Source: Gammaproteobacteria bacterium (lineage in GTDB: Bacteria; Pseudomonadota; Gammaproteobacteria; Arenicellales; JAJDZL01). From it: a stretch of 36,022 nt of DNA. Shown here one piece after another: positions 14,865 to 22,495 of this stretch. The stretch's first letter is position 1, and every line of letters starts with the position of its first letter. The notes below the pieces were generated by a model. That model was not told where the DNA came from. It saw only the letters and a program-made list of their open reading frames with translations, and searched no databases. The stretch spans positions 1-36,022 of the forward strand of contig JAJDZL010000132.1 in assembly GCA_022824665.1 (NCBI GenBank), read 5' to 3'. The position numbers and the translations under genes were made by a program.

Positions 14865-15107
14865 TTACGCCTCTAGCTCGACAAGCGGCTGACCTGCAAT
14901 GACAGTCGCTTCATTTTCGACCAGAAACTTTGTCACCTTTCCTGACACAACCGAATTGACTTCGTGAAACGATTTCATGACCTCAATCAATCCAATTACA
15001 TCACCTTCAGCGCATGTATCGTTTTCTCTCACATAGGGTGGTTCATCGGGAGCAGGCCTTCTATAAAAAATCCCCGGTAAAGGTGAATACACTATCTTCG
15101 TTGCCAT
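14865..15107 (-). CDS. Free-standing biotin carboxyl carrier (biotinyl/lipoyl domain) protein
   Basis: An 80-residue protein consisting of only a biotinyl domain. The attachment site is EVMKSF, with Lys45 the expected biotinylated residue. The usual AMKM is replaced by VMKS, as in some AccB-like carriers. A conserved GDVIGLIEVMKSFHEV...GKVTKFLVENEATVIAGQPLVELE pattern surrounds it. AccB of acetyl-CoA carboxylase has a long linker before this domain and is twice as long. Start ATG 15107 follows TAGGAG (15120-15115). The biotin carboxylase follows five bases downstream, so the two almost certainly form one enzyme. Confidence 0.9.
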   Translation of the reverse strand: MATKIVYSPLPGIFYRRPAPDEPPYVRENDTCAEGDVIGLIEVMKSFHEVNSVVSGKVTKFLVENEATVIAGQPLVELEA

Positions 15108-15324
15108 CGAATATCTCCTAATTCAAGGGGCCTCAGTTTCGCATTGCAAATGGAACTGAAACCAAATGAGTCAATTGAATGTGGTGGTTTTCGTTGTTCA
15201 ATGCTGTATCGTCTTGCACACATGGGCCGTTACCATTGACTTGCCTTAATGACACCTTAATGACACGGCCAACTGCACTCAGTCATCGTTAAGCAGCTCG
15301 CAAAGCAAATCATGTTTGTTTCTT
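15108..15324. promoter_or_regulatory. 217-base gap between the LamB/YcsF gene and the carrier gene, possible internal promoter region
   Basis: This gap splits the cluster in two transcription blocks or holds an attenuator. It contains an exact tandem repeat CCTTAATGACA (15244-15254 and 15255-15265). It also contains CAATTGAAT (15172-15180), which is shared with the palindrome before the LysR gene. I see no clear terminator. Confidence 0.4.
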
Positions 15325-16053
15325 CTAATGGGACAGGTAAGATCGAATCATTGCGCGCACTGCCTGGGCAACTTCGATCGCATTTGGGGTATCTGAATGC
15401 ACGCAGATGCAGTCAGAGCCAACTTTGAGGTCCACTCCGTTGACCGATTCAACCAATCCTTCTTCGATCGCACGCAGGGAACGACGGGCAGCAGACTGTG
15501 GATCGACTTCCTCATGTTCCCTGGTGATGATTAAGTTACCGTCATCATCATAAAGAAGGTCTGCATAAAACTCCGCAACAAAGGTGTGCCCCCGGTCAAC
15601 ATAAATCTCCTCGTGCAAAGTGTGCTTCATGCCCAGCACGGGTACTCCAAACACGTCTGCTGCGTCGCAAATTGCATGCGCGATTTCACTGTCTTTAGCA
15701 GCCATTCCATAAAGCGCACCATGCGGCTTTATGTGATTGAGCTGCATATCTTCGGACTGCAAAAACGCAGACAGTGCACCGACCTGGTAAAGAATGATGT
15801 TGGCGAGCTCATCGCGGCCAATTTTCATCGCCCGACGGCCGAATCCCTGCAGGTCTGGCAACGATGGATGTGCACCCACGCGTACGCCATGCCTTTTGGC
15901 CAGTCTTACGGTTGCCCGCATATGATTCGGATCTGACCCATGAAAGCCGCAGGCGACATTCGCCATTGAAATCAGCGGCATCATCCTGGCATCATCTCCC
16001 ATTCTATAAATCCCAAAGCTTTCTCCCATATCACAATTTATCTCTGTAGCCAT
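15325..16053 (-). CDS. pxpA: LamB/YcsF-family protein (5-oxoprolinase subunit PxpA-like)
   Basis: LamB/YcsF proteins are part of the PxpABC oxoprolinase and were first linked to lactam use in Aspergillus. The protein shows the family signature throughout: INCDMGESFG at the N-terminus, ANVACGFHGSDPNHM, GVRVGAHPSLPDLQGFGRR and LNHIKPHGALYG. The acidic and His residues in these motifs are the presumed metal/substrate site. I start it at ATG 16053 (MATEINCDMG, 242 residues); an in-frame ATG at 16065 would add four residues, and neither has a clear SD. It lies between the ABC permease and the biotin-carrier gene. It probably acts on the carboxylated or activated product of the biotin enzyme. Confidence 0.88.
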   Translation of the reverse strand: MATEINCDMGESFGIYRMGDDARMMPLISMANVACGFHGSDPNHMRATVRLAKRHGVRVGAHPSLPDLQGFGRRAMKIGRDELANIILYQVGALSAFLQSEDMQLNHIKPHGALYGMAAKDSEIAHAICDAADVFGVPVLGMKHTLHEEIYVDRGHTFVAEFYADLLYDDDGNLIITREHEEVDPQSAARRSLRAIEEGLVESVNGVDLKVGSDCICVHSDTPNAIEVAQAVRAMIRSYLSH

Positions 16054-16230
16054 TGTATGCACCATATTTATTGAATAATTTCAAACAGTTCATCAAATAT
16101 CTTCATCATCGGGATAAATCTTGCGCAGCATTCGTTGAAACGTTAATCCTCGTCAATCACCCTAAACATCGTTTATTCTGAAGCATCTTCAGTTGCTTGA
16201 CCGGCTTACTCGATTGCACCTGAAGTTCAG

Positions 16231-17277
16231 TCAACTGCTGATTTTCGCAATGTATCGCAGCCGCAGCTGGTCAGAAACAACGGCGAATATCAGCAAGGCT
16301 CCGATTACAACAATTTGCAGGTAAGACTCAATTCGCGCCAGATTCATGCCGTTTTGTACCAGTCCGATGAACAGCGCACCAAACACCACATTTTCCAGCC
16401 TGCCGACCCCACCGCGCAAACTGACGCCCGCAATCACACACGCAGCAATCGACAAAAGCGGCATCGTAGCACCGATATTGGCCTCCCCGGTATCAAGTCT
16501 TGCGGTTAACAGAATGCCGGCGACAGCCGCCAGCGCACCGCAAAATACGTAAGCGAGAAATAAGGTCAGCCTGGTATTGATGCCGGACAGCCGGGCGGCC
16601 TTAATATTGCCGCCGACCGCGTAAAAATACCTGCCAAGTCGCGTCCAGTTCAATACGAAGTAAAGCACCGCAATCAGGGCGATCGTAATAATCACCGGAA
16701 CCGGCAGGTTGAGTAACGTTCCAAAACCGAACGTGTCACCAAATTCAATTGGCATGCCATAAACGGGCGTACCGCCAGTCATGTAGAGCGCCAGACCAAA
16801 TCCGACCGATGCCATACCGAGACTCATCATGAATGGCGACACGTTGAAGAGCGAAATGCCGATGCCATTGACGACACCGATCGCAGTGCCAGCCGCTGCG
16901 CCCGCGACCATGCCAATCACGATGGATAACACGACTGCATCCGGCATTGCCGTGTAAGCCGCAGCCATGGCAGTTGCACCGACAACCGACGTCAGCGCTA
17001 AAATTGTCCCGACTGACAGGTCAAACCCACCGGTCAACAGCGCAAACATCTGTCCCATCGATACCAGCGTAAGGTAAGTTGACTGGCGCACTACATTCAT
17101 CAGATTGCGACCGGTCAAAAAGTTCTCTGACAGCAGCGCAAAAACGACAACCGCGATAATCAGCAAAAACGGCAATACACCCCATCGAACCAGCACCAGC
17201 TGGAACACATACAGCACCCGGGCAACGAGTCCGCGCGTTGTTTCATTTTTCACAGCCATACGATCGTGATCACTCAT
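16231..17277 (-). CDS. ABC transporter permease, ribose/sugar (CUT2, RbsC-like) type
   Basis: This 348-residue integral membrane protein has about ten spans. Features of the BPD_transp_2 family are seen: FDLSVGTILALTSVVGA (cytoplasmic loop region after the third span), IGVVNGIGISLFNVSPFMMSLGMASVGFGLALYMTGG, YFYAVGGNIKAARLSGIN, which contacts the ATPase, and RGGVGRLENVVFGALFIGLVQNGMNL near the end. The start ATG overlaps the ATPase stop (ATGA, 17274-17277). It is the transmembrane part of a single-permease importer with the ATPase and binding protein upstream. By homology the family carries sugars, but the TorT-like binding protein suggests another solute. Confidence 0.9.
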   Translation of the reverse strand: MSDHDRMAVKNETTRGLVARVLYVFQLVLVRWGVLPFLLIIAVVVFALLSENFLTGRNLMNVVRQSTYLTLVSMGQMFALLTGGFDLSVGTILALTSVVGATAMAAAYTAMPDAVVLSIVIGMVAGAAAGTAIGVVNGIGISLFNVSPFMMSLGMASVGFGLALYMTGGTPVYGMPIEFGDTFGFGTLLNLPVPVIITIALIAVLYFVLNWTRLGRYFYAVGGNIKAARLSGINTRLTLFLAYVFCGALAAVAGILLTARLDTGEANIGATMPLLSIAACVIAGVSLRGGVGRLENVVFGALFIGLVQNGMNLARIESYLQIVVIGALLIFAVVSDQLRLRYIAKISS

Positions 17278-18830
17278 GCTGCCTGCTGCTCAAAACAGTG
17301 CCTAAGTACATTTTCCTGGGTAATTTCATTGGCACTGAGCTCAGCGCTCAGCACACCGCGACACATCACGTACACCCGGTGAGTAAGATACAGAATTTCA
17401 GGCAGATCTGACGATATCAGCAGTACCGCTGCACCTGCTTCACAAAGGTCCCGGATAAATTCGTAAATCGCCGCGCGCGTTCCAACATCGACGCCCACCG
17501 TCGGCTCATCGAAGACAAACAAACTGATTTCTTGCATTAAGCACTTTGCCAGCAGAATCTTTTGCTGATTGCCACCGGAAAAGTTGGCCGCATCCTGTTC
17601 GATTCTGAGTGGCTGCAGATTTAATCGACCGGCAAGCTCTCGCACCTGTATCGCTTCCGCCCGACGTCTCAAAATCATGGCTTTCGAAAACCTGCGCGTG
17701 TGTAGCGCCGGCAAGGCAATATTCTCTCGCACGCTGCGTGCCATCACCAGCCCTTCTGCGCGTCGGTCTGCAGGAATATAGAACAATCCCCGATCCATAA
17801 TTTGTCGCACTGAAAGATCATCAATAGATTCGCCAGCCAAACGAACGCTGCCACCGGTTTTTTCATTCAGACCAAATAAGGCACGCCCTAATTCCGACTT
17901 TCCTGACCCGACCAGTCCGGCCAGGCCTACGATCTCGCCCCGACGAACATTGATCGAAACATCTGCGACAATACCGCCTGCAGTACTCAAGTCATTCACT
18001 TCAAGCAATTGCTCTCCCGGACTGAAGGCGATTTTTGGAAATATCTGATCGATGACCTGACCGGTCATCAATCGAACCAATTCGCGTTCCGATGTTTGGG
18101 CACTGACCGTGGCAACGCGTTGACCGTCTCGAAGCACCGTTATCCGATCCCCAATTTGCCGTATCTCGTTGATCCGGTGGGTGATGTATATGATGCCAAC
18201 ACCCTGTGATTTGACCTGTTGAATGAGGTCAAACAACTGCTCTGTCTCCCGCTCGGTCAACGATGCAGTCGGCTCGTCCAGTATGAGTACGGTCGCGCTC
18301 GTGCGAAACGCCTTGGCAATCTCGACCATTTGCTGCTCGGCACGTGACAAGTAAGCGACTCGCTGATCAGGGCGAAGTGCAAAACCCAGGCGTTCCAGAA
18401 TTTGTGTCGAACGCTTGCGCAAATACTTTTTGTCCAGCAGACCATTTTTGGTCTGTTCAGACCCAAGAAAAAGGTTCTGTTCAACCGTCAGGTCCGGCAC
18501 CAGAGAGAACTCCTGGAAAACTGCACTGATTCCCAAGGTCCTCGCATGATGTACGCAAGCCAGTTGAAGCGACTGTCCCGCAAAGTGAATCTCCCCGCCA
18601 TGCGGCTTGACCGCGCCGGCAACTATCGATATCAGTGTTGATTTGCCAGCACCATTTTCTCCAAACAAAACATGAACCTCACCTGAGCGCAAAGTGAAGT
18701 CAACACGGTCAAGCGCCTTGATACCCGGATAGTATCGGCTAATGCCGGTCAGTTCAAGAAGTGGTGAATTATCGTGTCTTGGCAATTCACCACCTCCGTC
18801 CCTGTGCCCGTGTAATAAATGCTGAGCCAC
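17274..18830 (-). CDS. ABC transporter ATP-binding protein, duplicated RbsA/MglA type
   Basis: A 518-residue protein with two nucleotide-binding domains in tandem. The first has Walker A GENGAGKST (57-65), signature LSRAEQQMVEIAKAF and Walker B LILDEPTASL. The second has GLVGSGKSELGRALFG, signature FSGGNQQKILLAKCL and FVFDEPTVGVDVGTRAAI. The degenerate first signature (LSRAEQQ) and the altered second Walker A (GSGKSE) are normal for the ribose family. It starts 23 bases after the binding-protein gene and overlaps the permease gene. It energises import of the cluster's substrate. Confidence 0.93.
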   Translation of the reverse strand: MAQHLLHGHRDGGGELPRHDNSPLLELTGISRYYPGIKALDRVDFTLRSGEVHVLFGENGAGKSTLISIVAGAVKPHGGEIHFAGQSLQLACVHHARTLGISAVFQEFSLVPDLTVEQNLFLGSEQTKNGLLDKKYLRKRSTQILERLGFALRPDQRVAYLSRAEQQMVEIAKAFRTSATVLILDEPTASLTERETEQLFDLIQQVKSQGVGIIYITHRINEIRQIGDRITVLRDGQRVATVSAQTSERELVRLMTGQVIDQIFPKIAFSPGEQLLEVNDLSTAGGIVADVSINVRRGEIVGLAGLVGSGKSELGRALFGLNEKTGGSVRLAGESIDDLSVRQIMDRGLFYIPADRRAEGLVMARSVRENIALPALHTRRFSKAMILRRRAEAIQVRELAGRLNLQPLRIEQDAANFSGGNQQKILLAKCLMQEISLFVFDEPTVGVDVGTRAAIYEFIRDLCEAGAAVLLISSDLPEILYLTHRVYVMCRGVLSAELSANEITQENVLRHCFEQQAA

Positions 18831-18853
18831 CAGGTATTTGCCTCACGTAATAA

Positions 18854-19960
18854 TCAATTGACTGAAAATGTCGCCTTGAAATCATCAGGTGCCAGCGACG
18901 AACCTCGATCAAATGTATCGATATTGTTTGAATCAATCACATAAAGCGCCGGACCTACGTGTTTTTCATACGGTTTGCTTTCCAGCACTCTGACGGCCTG
19001 ATCGATTGCCACCCGGCCTTGGATGACCGCTGAATCGGTTGGTGCCGCTAACATCTGACCTCGTTTGATGCCGCGAAAAACCCCAGGCGTAAAGTAATAG
19101 GCCATGACCTTAACCTGTTCGGTCAATCCTCGAGCCCTGAGTAAACCAACAGCCGCCTCCGCGGTGACTGCAGTGCCTACAACGTATTCGATGTCGGGAT
19201 GCGCTTCCAATGTGTCTTCCACCAGTTTGAGCTGAACTTCCTTCCCTGTATCGCCATATTTGGTTTCAACAACTTCAATATCCGAACCTGCAACAGCCTC
19301 CTGGAACCCGGCATTGCCGGCTTCAACCCAGCCCGCTCCCGGCGGTCCGGGAAACCAGGCAACTTTAACTTTGCCGGAACCTGCAGGATGTGCTTTGGCG
19401 ATGTATTCACCCGCTTTAAATCCCATTTCTCCAAAAGATACCAGCGACTTGGCTGACAGATCTGGTGATGACATGCCATTGATCACATCAATCACGGGAA
19501 TGCCTTTGCCACGAATTTCAGCGACCAGATTGTTCAGACCATCAAAAGAAATTGCACCGATGACTACCGCTTCGGAACCACCTGCCACACAATCCTCAAT
19601 TTGCGATATCTGTGTATTCAAATTGGTATACCCGCCTGCTTCCACAAGTTGCATCTTCACTCCGAGCCGTTCAGATTCGGCCACGATGCCGTAGTCGACA
19701 GCCAGCCAATATGCATCCTTCATGTGCGGAAAGGAAACGCAAATATCCCATTGCTTTGCAGCCTTTTCCAGCGGTAAATAATCAACCGTCGAGCGAGGAC
19801 TCGACATATCAAAAGGAGGGTTCCATACCTCAACCGGATAGGGATACCAATTCTCATCCGCCGCGCTATCCTGCGCAAACCAAAACACGGTCAAAAACAC
19901 ACCTGCTGCAAATACCAGCGATGTGCGCCAAGCAAATCTGTCTGTGAACTTCATATTCAT
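18854..19960 (-). CDS. TorT-like periplasmic substrate-binding protein of an ABC importer
   Basis: The 368-residue protein has an N-terminal signal (WRTSLVFAAGVFLTVFWFAQDSAAD, cut near residue 34) and a periplasmic-binding-protein type I fold. The KQWDICVSFPHMKDAYWLAVDYG stretch, the QLVEAGGYTNLNTQISQIEDC that follows and ARGLTEQVKVMAYYFTPGVFRGIKRGQMLAAPTD resemble, as I recall, TorT of E. coli, which binds trimethylamine N-oxide for the TorS sensor. Here no TorS/TorR is near, and the gene is followed by ATPase and permease. It therefore most likely supplies a transporter for a small polar or amine-type solute. Start ATG 19960 follows GGAG with nine bases between. Confidence 0.82.
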   Translation of the reverse strand: MNMKFTDRFAWRTSLVFAAGVFLTVFWFAQDSAADENWYPYPVEVWNPPFDMSSPRSTVDYLPLEKAAKQWDICVSFPHMKDAYWLAVDYGIVAESERLGVKMQLVEAGGYTNLNTQISQIEDCVAGGSEAVVIGAISFDGLNNLVAEIRGKGIPVIDVINGMSSPDLSAKSLVSFGEMGFKAGEYIAKAHPAGSGKVKVAWFPGPPGAGWVEAGNAGFQEAVAGSDIEVVETKYGDTGKEVQLKLVEDTLEAHPDIEYVVGTAVTAEAAVGLLRARGLTEQVKVMAYYFTPGVFRGIKRGQMLAAPTDSAVIQGRVAIDQAVRVLESKPYEKHVGPALYVIDSNNIDTFDRGSSLAPDDFKATFSVN

Positions 19961-20502
19961 GGTTACTTACTCCATTGCCTTCGGGTTAAAATCAAGTTTC
20001 CTCATCACCATGGTCCTGGACAAATTCAAACCGATATGGCTTCGAAACATTCCAGCTCAGCTGTCAGATACAACAGCTCACCATGCTGACGAAGACTGCC
20101 ATGACTACGAATATACAAACTACTTTAGATATCGTAAAGCATAATATTTAGATAATAGGTATCTGTTTTTATGATATCTTTCCAATCAGAATGAATTCAC
20201 AAAGCAGCGATTTGAAGCAGACTGCCTGTGCATCTGAGAGGACGGCAGCTGAATGATCAGTTTTAGATTGATTTGGCTGCCTGATGGCTGGCAAATTAGT
20301 TGTCAGAAACGCCGGTCGATGAATGCGTGGCGACTCTCGCCGCATAGCAATCGTCTACAATAGCGCCATATCACCGCGCTAAACGAGGCGGGCTTCGCAC
20401 TGCCAACGCACATCGTGCCAACGAGAGGTCCAGCAAATTATTGAGGGAGTATACTTACTCACTCGCCCGATCAAACCTGGCGGAAATGAACCCAATTCAT
20501 TT
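19961..20502. promoter_or_regulatory. Divergent regulatory region between the importer operon and the membrane-protein gene
   Basis: This 542-base stretch must carry the promoter of the minus-strand importer/biotin-enzyme genes. Its AT-rich core (about 20110-20185) holds two GATATC palindromes (20128-20133 and 20173-20178) and a GATA-N5-TATC element (20151-20163) between them. On the plus side a TATACT at 20450-20455 lies inside a small inverted repeat, GAGTA-TACT-TACTC. I could not fix a clear -35/-10 pair for either direction and see no known riboswitch. Confidence 0.4.
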
Positions 20503-21027
20503 GTGCTTTATTTCGACACACAAGTTATTCTTGATATCGAGCCCGATTCAACTGACAAGGTATTTGCACGCGGACAGGTCGAAGCAGGATTTTTCAAAAT
20601 GACAGGGAAGTTAAACTCACCGCTCGCCCGATCCTTTCTGAAGTCGCTGCTGTATTCGGTCTGGCTGCCCGTATCAATACTGGTCCTGTCGCTGATCCGC
20701 TTTGGCATCGAAGGCTGGTCAAGCTTCGATGACCTGCAATCGAGTCTCGCGACCATTGGCTGGCTCTTCTTACTCACCTGGCCGTGCGGCCTGCCCTTGA
20801 CAATCGCACTTCGGAAGCTCTACCGTCGATCGAGAGCCATCGCGTATTTGACAGCAGTGGTGCTGATTCCTCTTTCTGCGGTCGCCGCGATCACCGGCGG
20901 GCTCCTCGGACCCATTGGAATTCTCGGCTATACGGCAGTTTTTTCCCTGCCGGCGTGGTTAATCCTGTGTATTTCGCACTTACGCCAGCAATGGCGGCAG
21001 CGAAATCAGGCGAACAGAAATCGATAA
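20503..21027 (+). CDS. Small hypothetical integral membrane protein
   Basis: This 174-residue frame has a polar first 40 residues and then about four hydrophobic spans (LYSVWLPVSILVLSLI, LATIGWLFLLTWPCGLPLTIAL, AIAYLTAVVLIPLSAVAAITGGLLGPIGIL and YTAVFSLPAWLILCIS), ending with a basic tail. The start could be GTG 20503 or ATG 20599 (142 residues, which removes the polar part); the second is not preceded by a good SD either. No family recognised. It converges on ffh with 14 bases between the stop codons. It is the only plus-strand gene between rpsP and ffh and may mark the edge of the inserted cluster. Confidence 0.55.
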   Translation: MLYFDTQVILDIEPDSTDKVFARGQVEAGFFKMTGKLNSPLARSFLKSLLYSVWLPVSILVLSLIRFGIEGWSSFDDLQSSLATIGWLFLLTWPCGLPLTIALRKLYRRSRAIAYLTAVVLIPLSAVAAITGGLLGPIGILGYTAVFSLPAWLILCISHLRQQWRQRNQANRNR

Positions 21028-21041
21028 CTGGAGCCGAAGAT

Positions 21042-22391
21042 TTACATCGGGAACCGGTTTTTCAATTCCTCCATACCCGGAAGCTGCATCTTGCCCTTTT
21101 GCCGCCCCACTTTGCGCATGGTTCTTTGCAGTTTTTCGAACTTTCTTAACAGCTGACTGACGTAGCGCACCTCGACCCCGGAGCCGGCCGCGATCCGCGT
21201 CCTGCGACTGGCCCGAATAATCGCCGGTCGTGCCCTTTCGTGCGGGGTCATCGAATTGATGATCGCAATCTCGCGCAGCACATCGCGATCTGCATTGCCA
21301 AGGCCCGGCACTTTGTCTGCTGGCATACCGGGAATCATCTTGGCTAAATTGGCAATACCACCCATTTCAAGGGTCATTTGCATCTGATCGCGATAGTCGC
21401 CAAGATCCAGCCGTCGTCCGGTACGAAGTTTCTTCTCAAGCGCCTTGGCTTTGTCTTCATCCGTCTTTTGCTGCACCGACTCAATCAGCGTCAGCACATC
21501 ACCCATGCCAAGAATTCTTGAGGCGATGCGCTCGGGATGAAAGTGTTCAAATGCATCGATCGCTTCACCCACGCCAATGAACTTAACCGGCTTGCCGGTC
21601 ACCTGCCTGACTGATAACAGCGCGCCGCCGCGGGTATCACTGTCGAGCTTGGTTACAACCACCCCGGTTAACGCCAGCGTTTCATCAAAAGCCGCCGCAC
21701 TTGTGACCGCATCCTGGCCAATCATTGCATCGATTACAAACAGCGTCTCGTGCGGCGCGATGGCACGGTGCACCGATTGAATTTCAGCCATCATTTCCTT
21801 GTCAATATGCAGCCGGCCGGCGGAGTCAACAATCACCACATCAATTGCGCCTTGCCGGGCATGTGCAATCGCAGCCTTGGCAGTCAACTCGGGCTTGAGC
21901 CCAATATCCGTCTCCCAGAAATCCGCCCCGACTGTTTCGGCCAGCGTTCTTAGCTGATCAATCGCGGCCGGCCGGTAGATGTCAACGCTCGCCAAAAGGA
22001 CGCGTTTTTTTTGCTCCCTGAATACATGTGCGAGTTTCGCACATGTGGTGGTTTTACCCGAGCCCTGCAGCCCTGCAACGAGCACGACACTCGGACCGGC
22101 AGAAGCAAGTTCAATGGGCACATTTGCTTGACCCAATAGCGCGCTTAACTCTTCGTGCACGATGCTGATGATGGTCTGTTCCGGTGTGAGACTGTCCAGC
22201 ACCTCGGCGTCGATTGCGCGCACTTTGACCTGCTCGATAAACTGCCTTGCAACAGGCAGTGCGACATCAGCCTCAAGCAGCGCCCGGCGCACCTGTCTCA
22301 GCGTATCGTCGATGTTCGCCTCGGTCAGTATTTTCTTGCCCCGCAGGGAACCAAGCGCGTTGCTAATTCGTTCTCGAAGCGTATCCAGCAT
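21042..22391 (-). CDS. ffh: Signal recognition particle protein Ffh
   Basis: Ffh binds 4.5S RNA and signal sequences, and targets membrane proteins co-translationally with FtsY. The 449 residues show the N-domain, the GTPase P-loop GLQGSGKTTT (107-116), SVDIYRPAAIDQL, the DSAGR motif (189-193), TKLDSDTRGG (247-256) and the Met-rich M domain with GDYRDQMQMTLEMGGIANLAKMIPGM. Two motif positions are conservative variants: DSAGR instead of DTAGR, and TKLDS instead of TKLDG. The gene is complete, and its ATG follows a GGAAG. In many gammaproteobacteria a CcsA/YpjD-type gene lies between ffh and corB; here that gene is absent. Confidence 0.96.
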   Translation of the reverse strand: MLDTLRERISNALGSLRGKKILTEANIDDTLRQVRRALLEADVALPVARQFIEQVKVRAIDAEVLDSLTPEQTIISIVHEELSALLGQANVPIELASAGPSVVLVAGLQGSGKTTTCAKLAHVFREQKKRVLLASVDIYRPAAIDQLRTLAETVGADFWETDIGLKPELTAKAAIAHARQGAIDVVIVDSAGRLHIDKEMMAEIQSVHRAIAPHETLFVIDAMIGQDAVTSAAAFDETLALTGVVVTKLDSDTRGGALLSVRQVTGKPVKFIGVGEAIDAFEHFHPERIASRILGMGDVLTLIESVQQKTDEDKAKALEKKLRTGRRLDLGDYRDQMQMTLEMGGIANLAKMIPGMPADKVPGLGNADRDVLREIAIINSMTPHERARPAIIRASRRTRIAAGSGVEVRYVSQLLRKFEKLQRTMRKVGRQKGKMQLPGMEELKNRFPM

Positions 22392-22431
22392 AATTATTTC
22401 TTCCGTTCATCTAAAATTACTGAAATTCGTA

Positions 22432-22461
22432 TTGCAATTAATTCATCAATTCCAATACACT
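22432..22461 (+). promoter_or_regulatory. Weak candidate promoter for the CorB-type gene
   Basis: TTGCAA (22432-22437) and TACACT (22456-22461) are separated by 18 bases, with four of six matches each to the sigma-70 hexamers. The site lies in the 104-base gap between ffh and the transporter gene, which must contain both divergent promoters. Confidence 0.3.
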
Positions 22462-22495
22462 TTACATTTTCACGACTGACTAACCAACGATTCAA

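Noticed and set aside
19961-20502. Guanidine or other riboswitch before the importer operon
   Set aside because: Considered because urea-carboxylase-like genes can be controlled by guanidine riboswitches, but I could not identify the conserved motif by eye. A covariance-model search would decide.
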